NCBI GenBank assembly: GCA_964409685.1
Contig: CAYPEJ010000002.1
Coordinates: forward strand, 193,963 to 257,962
Reading direction: 5' to 3'
DNA: 64,000 nt
From: Clostridium_AI sp964409685
GTDB taxonomy: Bacteria > Bacillota > Clostridia > Lachnospirales > Lachnospiraceae
In this document: in pieces, positions 18,308 through 27,249 of the stretch
How positions within the stretch are numbered: the first letter of the stretch is position 1
How the letters are laid out: every line of letters begins with the position of its first letter
Notes under the pieces: generated by a model
The model's database searches: none
What the model was told of the DNA's origin: nothing
The model's input: only the letters and a program-made list of their open reading frames with translations
Program-made: the position numbers and the translations under genes

Positions 18308-21300
18308 CATGAATAGAGATGCTATTTTGAAACAAATTCAAGATGGAACAATGTCTCCCAAAGAGGGATTGAAAAATCTTGAGATGATTATGAATACTGG
18401 ATTTTTGGATCATTCTTCTATATATTTTACACAAGAGTACTGTCTAGATGAGGAAAGATTGGAAGAAAATCAATGTGAAGGCGATATCATACTGATTGGT
18501 AATTGTCAAACCATTCAAGCGCAGATTCGTCAGCAATGTGAAAAGAGAGTGATATCGGTTTCGTTTGGTGATACTTATCATTCATTAGCACAAGACGAAT
18601 ATGAAATCGATCGAAGTAAGTTAGACGATTATAAAAAAGTGTTTCGTCAAGTGGTAGAATCCGGAGCAAAACCAACCTCTATTATGTTCTATCTGGATAC
18701 AGAATGGCAGGAAAAGAAGGTTGGAGCAGGATTACAAGAACTATATGCTGTTTTACTCTATATGACACAATCCCTTATGCAGTTAGAGTTAAAACATGAT
18801 ATTTTACTTACGGTTGCGTATTCTAATGAAAAAGAAATCGTTCCAATGTATGAAGCGATTAGTGGATTTTTAAGAACGCTTGTGTTAGAAAATAGTAAGT
18901 TTGCTGCTAAGATGGTGTATTTAAAAGAAGTAAAATCAATTAGTGCATCACTGTATCGTGAAGGAATTCAGTACGCTGAAAGATATGCACAAGTGAGATA
19001 TGAACATGATAAACGATATGTAAAGAAACAAAAAGAAATTCCATATAAAGAGGGAACCTATACGTTTCAAGAGCATCAAGTGTATATCATTACTGGTGGC
19101 GCAGGGGCATTAGGTTTATTGTTTGCAAAGTATCTAGTGGAACAAGGAAAATGCCAAGTTATCTTATTAGGACGAAGAAAGAAAGAGAGTAAAATTGAAG
19201 CAGCGATAAAAGGTCTGCAATTGCCAGAAGATCGTGTTGTGTATATGTCTTGTGATATTACAGATGAAGTGGCAGTCAATGAGACAATAAAGGCAATTAA
19301 GAAAAAATATTGTCATATCAATGGATTACTTCATTGTGCAGGTGTCATTCATGATAATTATATTGTGAAAAAGAAGATAGAAGAAGCACAGGAAGTAATT
19401 GCAGTAAAAGCAAAAGGTGTAATCAACCTTTCGAAAGCATTAGAGGGAGAAACACTAGACTTTGTAATGTATTTCTCCTCAATTGCAAGTAATATGGGGA
19501 ATCTAGGTCAGTCTGATTATGCATATGCGAATGGTTTTATGGATGCATGTGCAGAAGCAAAAATGGGAATTCAAGCAAAGAAATCCATTACTATGAATTG
19601 GCCATTTTGGAATGACGGAGGAATGGAAACAACCACAGAAAGACTGCACGACATGATGGATAAGTGGGGAATTGTTCCGTTATCAAAGACGATAGGAGAA
19701 GAAACATTTTCAATGGTACTTTCCTCAGAATATAGCAATGTAACTGTTTTAGAGGGAAATGTAGACAAGATACGTGAATCCGTTCATAAGCTCTATTTAC
19801 TTCCAAAGAAAAGGAAGAGTATACAAAAGGACGAATTTGAAACCCTATATCAGGTAGCAGAAAACTTATTAAAAACACTACTATCCGAAGAAACGAAGAT
19901 TCCAGTTGAAAAGATCGATAGTAGCATGGAGTTAGAGGAGTACGGAATTGATTCGATCATGATAGTGAGTTTGAATAAGAGATTGGATAAACAATTTGAA
20001 AACTTGTCAAAGACACTATTTTATGAATATAAAGACATTGCTTCACTAGCAACCTATTTTGCAGAACATTATGGGGAACAATTAATGGAACAGGCAGACC
20101 ATCATGAGGTGGAGGCACAAGATAATGATTTTGAAGAAGTAGAAGATGCAAAGACTTCTGAATGGATGGATATAGAAGAACGCTTTTTATCGCAGTCGAA
20201 ATTTGATTCCGAGTATGAGTTCGATTCTGGCTTTGAAACACAACATAAAAAGGAAGAATTTTCAGATGATATTGCAATTATTGGTGTAGATGGTATTTAT
20301 CCAAAGGCAAATGATTTAGAGCAATTTTGGACGAATCTGATGAATGGTGTAGATTGCGTTACAGAGATTCCAGAAGATAGATGGGATTGGCGAGAACATT
20401 TTGATCCAGATAAGAAGAAGAGTGGAATCACTTATTGTAAATGGGGGGGATTCCTTGATCAAGTTGATAAGTTTGATCCAATCTTTTTTAAGATTTCTCC
20501 GAAAGAAGCATGTACAACCGATCCACAAGAGCGTCTATTTTTAGAAGTGGCATGGAATACCATTGAAGGAGCAGGCTATACAAGAAAACGATTAAAAAAT
20601 AGTACAGTGGGTGTGTTTGTTGGTGTTATGTATGGGCATTACCAAATGTATGGTGCAGAAGAGTCACTAAAGGACAATGTAATGGCATTGAATTCCTCCT
20701 TTTCTTCTATTGCCAACCGAGTATCCTACTTTATGGACTTTAATGGGCCATGTATTGCTTTGGATACGATGTGTTCCTCTTCCTTAACATCCATACATTT
20801 AGCGTGTGAAAGTATAAAACGTGGGGAATGTGATATTGCATTAGCAGGTGGTGTCAATTTATCCCTACATCAAAATAAGTATATTATGTTAAGCCAAGGA
20901 AAGTTTGCATCTAGCGAGGGAAAATGTAGAAGTTTTGGAGAAGGTGGAGATGGTTATGTTCCAGGAGAAGGAGTTGGTGCGGTTTTATTAAAGCCATTAT
21001 CACAAGCAAAACGAGAAAAAGACATTATCTATGGTGTGATTAAGGCATCCTCCATTAACCATGGAGGAAAAACCAATGGCTACAGTGTGCCAAATCCAAA
21101 TGCCCAATGTGACTTAATCAAGAAAACATTAGAGAAAGCCCATTTGAATCCAGACTCTATGAATTATATAGAAGCACATGGAACAGGAACGCCATTAGGA
21201 GATCCAATTGAAATTACAGGATTAACGAAAGCATTTCGCGAATATACACAAAAGAAACAATATTGTGCAATTGGTTCCGTAAAAGCCAATATTGGACATT

Positions 21301-24300
21301 TAGAATCAGCAGCAGGGATTGCAGCAGTAACCAAAGTACTATTACAATTCCAGCATAAAAAATTAGTACCATCGATATTGTCAGATACATTAAATACTAA
21401 TATTCATTTTGAAGAAACACCATTTTATGTTCAGAGAACGCTAAAAGATTGGGAACCGGTTACCTACGAGAAAAATGGAGTAACGTATTCTTACCCAAGA
21501 CGTTCTGGAATTAGTGCCTTTGGTGCAGGTGGTTCCAATGCACATATTATCTTAGAAGAGTATATTGATACCGAACAAGAGATAAGAGAGAAAGGGAAGA
21601 AGATTTTTCTATTATCTGCCCGTGATGAAGAACGATTAGATGAATATGTGAGCAAATATATCCAGTGGCTGAAAAGAGTACCAATTGGAGAAAAAGAGTT
21701 ACTTACTTGTCTACAAGAACATAAGAATGTCCTCTGCGAAATATTTGAAGAGATACTAGGAATTCCTAAAAATGAATTGGATGTAGAGGCCGATATATTC
21801 GAATTAGGAATTCAGATGTTAATGTTAGAACAATTAGAACGAATGCTGAATGAGAGATTTGAATGTCATATTACGATAGATATCTTTACGAATTGTAATA
21901 CTATTCAAAAACTAGCGGAATATATCAATGAACATAGCCAAGGTACAGACTCTACATTTTTCAATAATTTAATTTACACACTTCAATATGGTCGAGAAGA
22001 AATGGAACAGCGTCTTGCATTTGTTGTAGGAAGTGTAGAAGAATTATTAGAGTATTTAGAAGCTTACTTAAAGAGAAGTAAGGAAAAGCGTTATTACACG
22101 GGAAATATTTTAGAAGCGAATGGAAGTAATCCATCATCTGAGGGAAGTGTGGGAAGTAGTACATTAGACCAGAAAGCACAAGCATGGGTAAGAGGAGAAA
22201 AACAGGATTGGGCAAATGAAAAGAACGGAAGAATGATTCGAATTCCAACATATCCATTTGCAAAGGATAGTTATTGGTTTGAAGCATCTTCACAGCCAAT
22301 CAAAACATTGGTTCAAGGAATCCACCCTCTATTAGATAAAAATATATCTACTTTTGAACAGGAAAGCTTCCAAAAAGTATTTTCTCTAAATGACCCAGTA
22401 ATTGGAGAACACATTGTAAAAGGAAAAAACATCCTTCCAGGTGCAGCTTATCTCGAAATAGCAAGAGTTGCAGGGATGCAAGCAACCAATCACGCGGTGT
22501 CAGTTATAAAAAATGTTACATGGAATTATCCATTTGAAATAGAAAAACAGGAGAAAGCGTTATTAGTTGAACTAGAGACAGATGGGACAGAAATACGTTA
22601 TCAGATTAGAGCGGAGGATACTTCTTTATGTTCAACAGGTGAAATGCGAATTGGAGCAATCGGTGACTTCGAATATATGGATTTGGATCAAATTCGAAAA
22701 AATGCAAATCATAGAATCGAGAAGAAGGAAATCTATGATAGGCTAGAAACACTTGGTTTCTACTATGGACCAGCATTTCAAGTAACCAACTGTATTTATG
22801 AGGGAGAACGAGAGGCACTTGCGGAATTAGAGATACAAGATGATAATGAACAATATGGTTTAAATCCATTTTTATTAGATAGTGCATTTCGAGCCATTGG
22901 TGGAATCTCCTATGGCAAGAGCGATGAACTAAAGATTCCTTTTGCATTGGAACAAATTGAAATCTACGAACGAATTCCGAAGAAGAGTTACGCTTTGGCG
23001 CAAATTGTTAGCGAGCAAACGGACAATAGTAAATATGATATTTTCATCATGAATGAAGAAGGAAAAGTGCTTGTGAAAGTGAAAAAATTTATGGCAAGAG
23101 CATTTAAGAAAAAAGAAGATGTCTATTATTATGAGCCAGTTTGGAACACATTAGAACCAACCAATGGACTTCAAATAAACACAATCAAACAAATGCTTAT
23201 ATTTGCGAGAGAAGATCAGCTCGAATATTACCAAGAGATCTGTTATTCAGTTGGAATTGATGTGATATTTGTATTGCCGAATGCAGTAGGAGGCAAAAGG
23301 GAAGCTCAAGTATATTATGTTAACAACGAAGACGAGTCGTATTGTCAATTATTTAAATCACTAAAAGAGGATGGGGTAGACCCAGCCGTTATCTTACATG
23401 TATGGAATCTTGGTGAAGATAGTGCACAATTAGAATTGTCAGTACTATCGGTGAAAAAGATATTCAAAGCCATTGAAGAACAGTTCCGTTCTAGCAAAGT
23501 AAAATGTTATTATGCAGGAATGAAAATGCAAAAGAATGGCTCAGAAGCCATAACAGGGATATCAAAATCATTAGTGATGTTAAATCACAATTTTGAATTA
23601 GTTTATTTTTCATTTGAAGAGAGTACAAAAGATACTGCTCGCATTTTAATAAGTGAGATAATAGATGGCCGACTCAAAAATGGTGCAGAAGTTCGATATG
23701 TAAATGACTCTTGTCTTGTGAAGAAGATTGAGAAGACCACAATTCCAAGCAGACATAGTGCAGTTTTAAAGGAAAACGGAACCTATCTTATTACAGGCGG
23801 TGCTGGTGGAATTGGAAGATTACTTTCAAAATCAATAGCCCAAAAGGTAAATGCAAATCTTATTCTAATTGGAAAGTCTTCATTAGATGCTAAGAGAAGT
23901 GCATTGATACAAGAATTAAACCAATTAGGTAGTAGGGCAATCTATCTTTCTTGTGATATAAGCCAGCAAGAAGAAGTGCAAAAAGCGATCTCAACAGTAA
24001 AAGAGAAAGGCTGGAAAATAGATGGTGTATTCCATTGTGCAGGCATTGATAGTACGAAGTCGATATTAGAAAGTAGCGATCAAGAATTTGAAAAGATATT
24101 ACAACCAAAATTGTATGGTACTCAAGTATTAGATCAGGTACTAGAAAATGAACCATTAGAGTATGTTGTTCTTTTCTCTTCTATTTCATCTGTAGTAGGA
24201 GATTTTGGTGTAGGAAGTTATGCAGCGGCAAATGCTTATATGGACTATTATGCATTATATCGAAATCAACTTGTAGAACAGGGATTGCGTAAAGGGCGCA

Positions 24301-27194
24301 CAATTTCGATTAACTGGTCTTTATGGAAAGAAGGCGGTATGAGCCTTTCAGAAGAAGATACATCTGTTACAAGTGTATTTTCTAATTATTCTGGAATGGT
24401 TCCACTGGCTACAGAGGAGGCATTGGAAGCATTATTTCATGTAATGGCAAGTGGAAAAGAACAAGTAATCGTTGTGTCTGGTGAGGAACAAAAGATTGAT
24501 AAAGTATTAAAGATAGGACGTGGTGAGGCTGGTTTAAAGAAAGAAATTTTAAATCAACAGACAATGGAAACTGCACCAAGTAATACGTTAGATTTGAACT
24601 CAAGCACAGATACAAGTTCAGATACAAACTCAGATATAAGTTCAGACTCGACAGACCAATTAAAAGCCAAGACCATGCAATATTTGAAAGAAGTATTGGC
24701 GAAAGTAATTCATTTTCCAGCGGAGAAAATACATACGAAGGTTGCATTCGAACAGTACGGAGTAGACTCTGTGTTGATTATGGATTTAAATCGAGAATTA
24801 GAAAAGAACTTTTCCAATCTTCCAAATACCATTTTCTTTGAATATACAAATATCGAAGAACTATCCGCATATTTATTGGAAAAATACGAATCTGATTTGA
24901 GAAAATATCTACAAGTAGGCGACACAAAACAGGATAAGAAACAGGATAAGAATCAGGATAAGAATCAGGATAAGAAACAACAAAAAATACAAAATGTAGA
25001 AGCGACCAAAGCTGAGATAAGAAAGACACCAGAGATACGTTCTAGATTCCATAAACCAATTGAGGCAAAAACAGAACGAGATGATATCGCTATCATCGGC
25101 ATGGATGGTAGATTCCCTATGGCAGAAAATCTAGAAGAATACTGGGACAACTTAATAAATGGAAGAGATTGTATTACGTTAATTCCAGCAGAAAGATGGG
25201 ACTACAATGAGTATTATGATGAAGATCGGAATGCATCAGGAAAAACATATAGTAAGTGGGGAGGATTTATTCCAAATGTAGATAAATTCGATCCATTGTT
25301 CTTTCATATTTCACCGATGGAAGCCGAATTTATGGATCCGCAGGAAAGAATCTTCTTAGAAATGGCATGGAATGCATTTGAAGATGCGGGATATGCAAAA
25401 AGAGATTTGGCAAATCAAAATGTAGGTGTGTTTGTTGGAGCTATGTATGGACACTATCAATTGATTTCAGCGGAATATAGCAAACAGAACAAAGAAAGCT
25501 TAATTGCAGGTTCTATATTTTCAACGATTCCAAATCGAATATCCTATTATATGGGATTAAACGGACCTAGTGTTGCGATAGACTCTGCATGTTCCTCAGG
25601 ATTAGAAGCAATTCGACAAGGTTGTCAAAATATCCAGGATGGTACCTGTGACATGGTATTAGCTGGTGGAATCAATCTATCCATTCATCCGAATAAATAT
25701 TTATATCTTAGCCAAGCAGGTTTCTTGTCATCAGACGGAACTTGTAAGAGCTTTGGAGCAGGTGGAGATGGATATGTGCCAGGTGAAGGTGCAGGTGCCG
25801 TAGTATTAAAGCGACTATCCGATGCGAAACGAGATGGGGACCACATCTATGGTATTATCAAAGGCATGTCGGTTCGACATACTGGCATTACCAATGGATA
25901 CGGTACTCCAAGCTTAAAAGCCCAAACAGAACTTGTGAAAGATGTATTTAAGCGAGCAAACATAGTACCAGAAACCGTGAGTTATGTAGAATCGGCAGCA
26001 TTAGGAATTGAAATGGGAGATAAAATTGAAATAGATGCACTTAGTAGAGTATTTGAAGCTGGAGATTGTGCAATTGGTTCAGTAAAATCCAATATAGGAC
26101 ATTCAGAAGCAGCTTCTGGTATGGCGGGACTATTAAAAGTGCTATTGCAAATGAAGTATAGAACAATCGTACCATCCATTCATTCGGAAGTATTGAATCC
26201 GTTGATTCCATTTGATGAATTGCCATTCCATGTACAGCATACAGTCGAAGAATGGAAAGAAGGGGAAACGCCTAGAAGAGCACTGATCAATTCATTTGGT
26301 GCTGGGGGAACGTATCTGAATATGTTGGTAGAAGAATATAATGACTCCAGAGTGAGCGAAGAACTAAGCGTACCATATATTTTTGTGCTATCTGCAAGAA
26401 CAAAAGATTCCCTTAGAATATATGTAGAAAAGATGCTGACTTTTATACAGAATTACAAAGGAGAAATCGAAATGGAACGATTCCTTTCTACCCTACAAAC
26501 AGGACGAGAAGTGATGGAAGAAAGAATGGCATTTGTAGTGCAGAATCAAGAGGAACTTGTTCAAAAACTAACCTCTTATCTAGGTGGAGATTTAACAGAT
26601 ATTCTGGTATCACAAAATACATCAAATATGGAAGCTTTCGTATCAGGTTTTGCAGGAGATGAATTTATTAAGACGATATTTGAACAAAAAGATTATCAAA
26701 AGATTGCACTTTTATGGGTATCAGGAGTAGAGATTTCATGGAAGGATTATTATCAAGCAATTCCAACTAAGATGTCATTACCAGTATATCCATTTGATAA
26801 GACACGTTGTTGGATTGGTCAAGCATATGATATGCAAGACGAAAAAGAAGACGAAACAGATGAGGTCGGACAAGAACGTGACATAGAAAAGGAATTGAAG
26901 GAAATGCTCAGTAAGTTTCTAAAAGTTCCAGAAAATCAAATAAAATCAGAAGCAAAGCTTACCACATATGGATTTGATTCTTTGACAGGAATGAAATTAG
27001 CCAACCGACTAAAAGAAACGTATGGAGAACAGATTTCATTAAAAGAAGTTTTTGCATGCAAAACACTTGGGGAGCTTGTTGTTTATATTGAAACTATGGT
27101 ACAAAGTATAGAACCAATAGAAGAGCAAGTGTTAGATGAAGATGTGGATATAGAATTTTACAGTGCATTGATTGATGAACTAACCCAAAAATAA
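18297..27194 (+). CDS. Trans-AT PKS polypeptide E: KR-ACP-KS5-DH-KR-ACP-KS6(non-elongating)-ACP
   Basis: This 2965-residue protein starts at GTG 18297, 6-7 bases after a strong AGGGAGG site and overlapping the previous gene; an ATG at 18309 is too far from that site. An N-terminal docking helix pair (DGTMSPKEGL) leads into KR (about 130-500, B-type Asp) and ACP (Ser553), which complete the KS4-DH module. Then come KS5 (657-1090, Cys826), a carrier-like insertion (about 1132-1215), DH (1342-1600, His1372, Asp1528; the second motif reads NPFLLD instead of HPxxxD), KR (about 1620-2070, lacking the B-type Asp) and ACP (Ser2158). Codon-phased linker repeats flank that ACP. KS6 (2262-2680) keeps Cys2432, but its HGTGT motif is replaced by SAALGI, with Ala2567 at the histidine position, so it should transacylate without condensing. 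A final ACP (Ser2895) and docking tail hand the chain to the condensation domain of polypeptide F. Confidence 0.94.
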   Translation: MENNMNRDAILKQIQDGTMSPKEGLKNLEMIMNTGFLDHSSIYFTQEYCLDEERLEENQCEGDIILIGNCQTIQAQIRQQCEKRVISVSFGDTYHSLAQDEYEIDRSKLDDYKKVFRQVVESGAKPTSIMFYLDTEWQEKKVGAGLQELYAVLLYMTQSLMQLELKHDILLTVAYSNEKEIVPMYEAISGFLRTLVLENSKFAAKMVYLKEVKSISASLYREGIQYAERYAQVRYEHDKRYVKKQKEIPYKEGTYTFQEHQVYIITGGAGALGLLFAKYLVEQGKCQVILLGRRKKESKIEAAIKGLQLPEDRVVYMSCDITDEVAVNETIKAIKKKYCHINGLLHCAGVIHDNYIVKKKIEEAQEVIAVKAKGVINLSKALEGETLDFVMYFSSIASNMGNLGQSDYAYANGFMDACAEAKMGIQAKKSITMNWPFWNDGGMETTTERLHDMMDKWGIVPLSKTIGEETFSMVLSSEYSNVTVLEGNVDKIRESVHKLYLLPKKRKSIQKDEFETLYQVAENLLKTLLSEETKIPVEKIDSSMELEEYGIDSIMIVSLNKRLDKQFENLSKTLFYEYKDIASLATYFAEHYGEQLMEQADHHEVEAQDNDFEEVEDAKTSEWMDIEERFLSQSKFDSEYEFDSGFETQHKKEEFSDDIAIIGVDGIYPKANDLEQFWTNLMNGVDCVTEIPEDRWDWREHFDPDKKKSGITYCKWGGFLDQVDKFDPIFFKISPKEACTTDPQERLFLEVAWNTIEGAGYTRKRLKNSTVGVFVGVMYGHYQMYGAEESLKDNVMALNSSFSSIANRVSYFMDFNGPCIALDTMCSSSLTSIHLACESIKRGECDIALAGGVNLSLHQNKYIMLSQGKFASSEGKCRSFGEGGDGYVPGEGVGAVLLKPLSQAKREKDIIYGVIKASSINHGGKTNGYSVPNPNAQCDLIKKTLEKAHLNPDSMNYIEAHGTGTPLGDPIEITGLTKAFREYTQKKQYCAIGSVKANIGHLESAAGIAAVTKVLLQFQHKKLVPSILSDTLNTNIHFEETPFYVQRTLKDWEPVTYEKNGVTYSYPRRSGISAFGAGGSNAHIILEEYIDTEQEIREKGKKIFLLSARDEERLDEYVSKYIQWLKRVPIGEKELLTCLQEHKNVLCEIFEEILGIPKNELDVEADIFELGIQMLMLEQLERMLNERFECHITIDIFTNCNTIQKLAEYINEHSQGTDSTFFNNLIYTLQYGREEMEQRLAFVVGSVEELLEYLEAYLKRSKEKRYYTGNILEANGSNPSSEGSVGSSTLDQKAQAWVRGEKQDWANEKNGRMIRIPTYPFAKDSYWFEASSQPIKTLVQGIHPLLDKNISTFEQESFQKVFSLNDPVIGEHIVKGKNILPGAAYLEIARVAGMQATNHAVSVIKNVTWNYPFEIEKQEKALLVELETDGTEIRYQIRAEDTSLCSTGEMRIGAIGDFEYMDLDQIRKNANHRIEKKEIYDRLETLGFYYGPAFQVTNCIYEGEREALAELEIQDDNEQYGLNPFLLDSAFRAIGGISYGKSDELKIPFALEQIEIYERIPKKSYALAQIVSEQTDNSKYDIFIMNEEGKVLVKVKKFMARAFKKKEDVYYYEPVWNTLEPTNGLQINTIKQMLIFAREDQLEYYQEICYSVGIDVIFVLPNAVGGKREAQVYYVNNEDESYCQLFKSLKEDGVDPAVILHVWNLGEDSAQLELSVLSVKKIFKAIEEQFRSSKVKCYYAGMKMQKNGSEAITGISKSLVMLNHNFELVYFSFEESTKDTARILISEIIDGRLKNGAEVRYVNDSCLVKKIEKTTIPSRHSAVLKENGTYLITGGAGGIGRLLSKSIAQKVNANLILIGKSSLDAKRSALIQELNQLGSRAIYLSCDISQQEEVQKAISTVKEKGWKIDGVFHCAGIDSTKSILESSDQEFEKILQPKLYGTQVLDQVLENEPLEYVVLFSSISSVVGDFGVGSYAAANAYMDYYALYRNQLVEQGLRKGRTISINWSLWKEGGMSLSEEDTSVTSVFSNYSGMVPLATEEALEALFHVMASGKEQVIVVSGEEQKIDKVLKIGRGEAGLKKEILNQQTMETAPSNTLDLNSSTDTSSDTNSDISSDSTDQLKAKTMQYLKEVLAKVIHFPAEKIHTKVAFEQYGVDSVLIMDLNRELEKNFSNLPNTIFFEYTNIEELSAYLLEKYESDLRKYLQVGDTKQDKKQDKNQDKNQDKKQQKIQNVEATKAEIRKTPEIRSRFHKPIEAKTERDDIAIIGMDGRFPMAENLEEYWDNLINGRDCITLIPAERWDYNEYYDEDRNASGKTYSKWGGFIPNVDKFDPLFFHISPMEAEFMDPQERIFLEMAWNAFEDAGYAKRDLANQNVGVFVGAMYGHYQLISAEYSKQNKESLIAGSIFSTIPNRISYYMGLNGPSVAIDSACSSGLEAIRQGCQNIQDGTCDMVLAGGINLSIHPNKYLYLSQAGFLSSDGTCKSFGAGGDGYVPGEGAGAVVLKRLSDAKRDGDHIYGIIKGMSVRHTGITNGYGTPSLKAQTELVKDVFKRANIVPETVSYVESAALGIEMGDKIEIDALSRVFEAGDCAIGSVKSNIGHSEAASGMAGLLKVLLQMKYRTIVPSIHSEVLNPLIPFDELPFHVQHTVEEWKEGETPRRALINSFGAGGTYLNMLVEEYNDSRVSEELSVPYIFVLSARTKDSLRIYVEKMLTFIQNYKGEIEMERFLSTLQTGREVMEERMAFVVQNQEELVQKLTSYLGGDLTDILVSQNTSNMEAFVSGFAGDEFIKTIFEQKDYQKIALLWVSGVEISWKDYYQAIPTKMSLPVYPFDKTRCWIGQAYDMQDEKEDETDEVGQERDIEKELKEMLSKFLKVPENQIKSEAKLTTYGFDSLTGMKLANRLKETYGEQISLKEVFACKTLGELVVYIETMVQSIEPIEEQVLDEDVDIEFYSALIDELTQK
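21690..21942 (+). other. Serine-less carrier-like insertion in the KS5 flanking subdomain
   Basis: This is the clearest of the four insertions. The segment (residues about 1132-1215 of polypeptide E) reads like a full carrier protein: helix 1 with EIFEEILGIPKNEL, a FELGIQML stretch exactly where FELGIDSL is expected, and a closing TIQKLAEYI helix. The modified Asp-Ser is replaced by Ile-Gln, so no phosphopantetheine arm can attach. It lies between the first linker helix and the IYTLQYGREEM block. Confidence 0.65.
24603..24650 (+). repeat. Codon-phased 12-base repeat, Ser/Asp/Thr linker before the ACP
   Basis: There are four imperfect copies of a 12-base unit of the type AGT TCA GAT ACA, in phase with the coding frame. 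They give a Ser-Asp-Thr-rich flexible linker between the KR and the ACP with Ser2158 of polypeptide E. Confidence 0.75.
24930..24977 (+). repeat. Codon-phased 12-base tandem repeat, QDK[KN] linker after the ACP
   Basis: There are four near-identical tandem copies of CAGGATAAGAAW encoding Gln-Asp-Lys-Lys/Asn. They form a charged linker between the ACP (Ser2158) and KS6 of polypeptide E. Copy number is likely variable because the units are almost perfect. Confidence 0.88.
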
Positions 27195-27249
27195 TTTTTT
27201 GGATGGAAGTAACAAAAGGAATTTCTCATCTGAGGAAAGAAGGAGTCAC

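Noticed and set aside
21690..21942. KS5 linker insertion as a working ACP
   Set aside because: The residue that carries phosphopantetheine is absent, and the same is true of the other three insertions.
27199..27249. TTG 27199 as the start of polypeptide F
   Set aside because: It has no ribosome site and overlaps nothing conserved. ATG 27250 has AAGGAG at ideal spacing and begins exactly with the docking helix.
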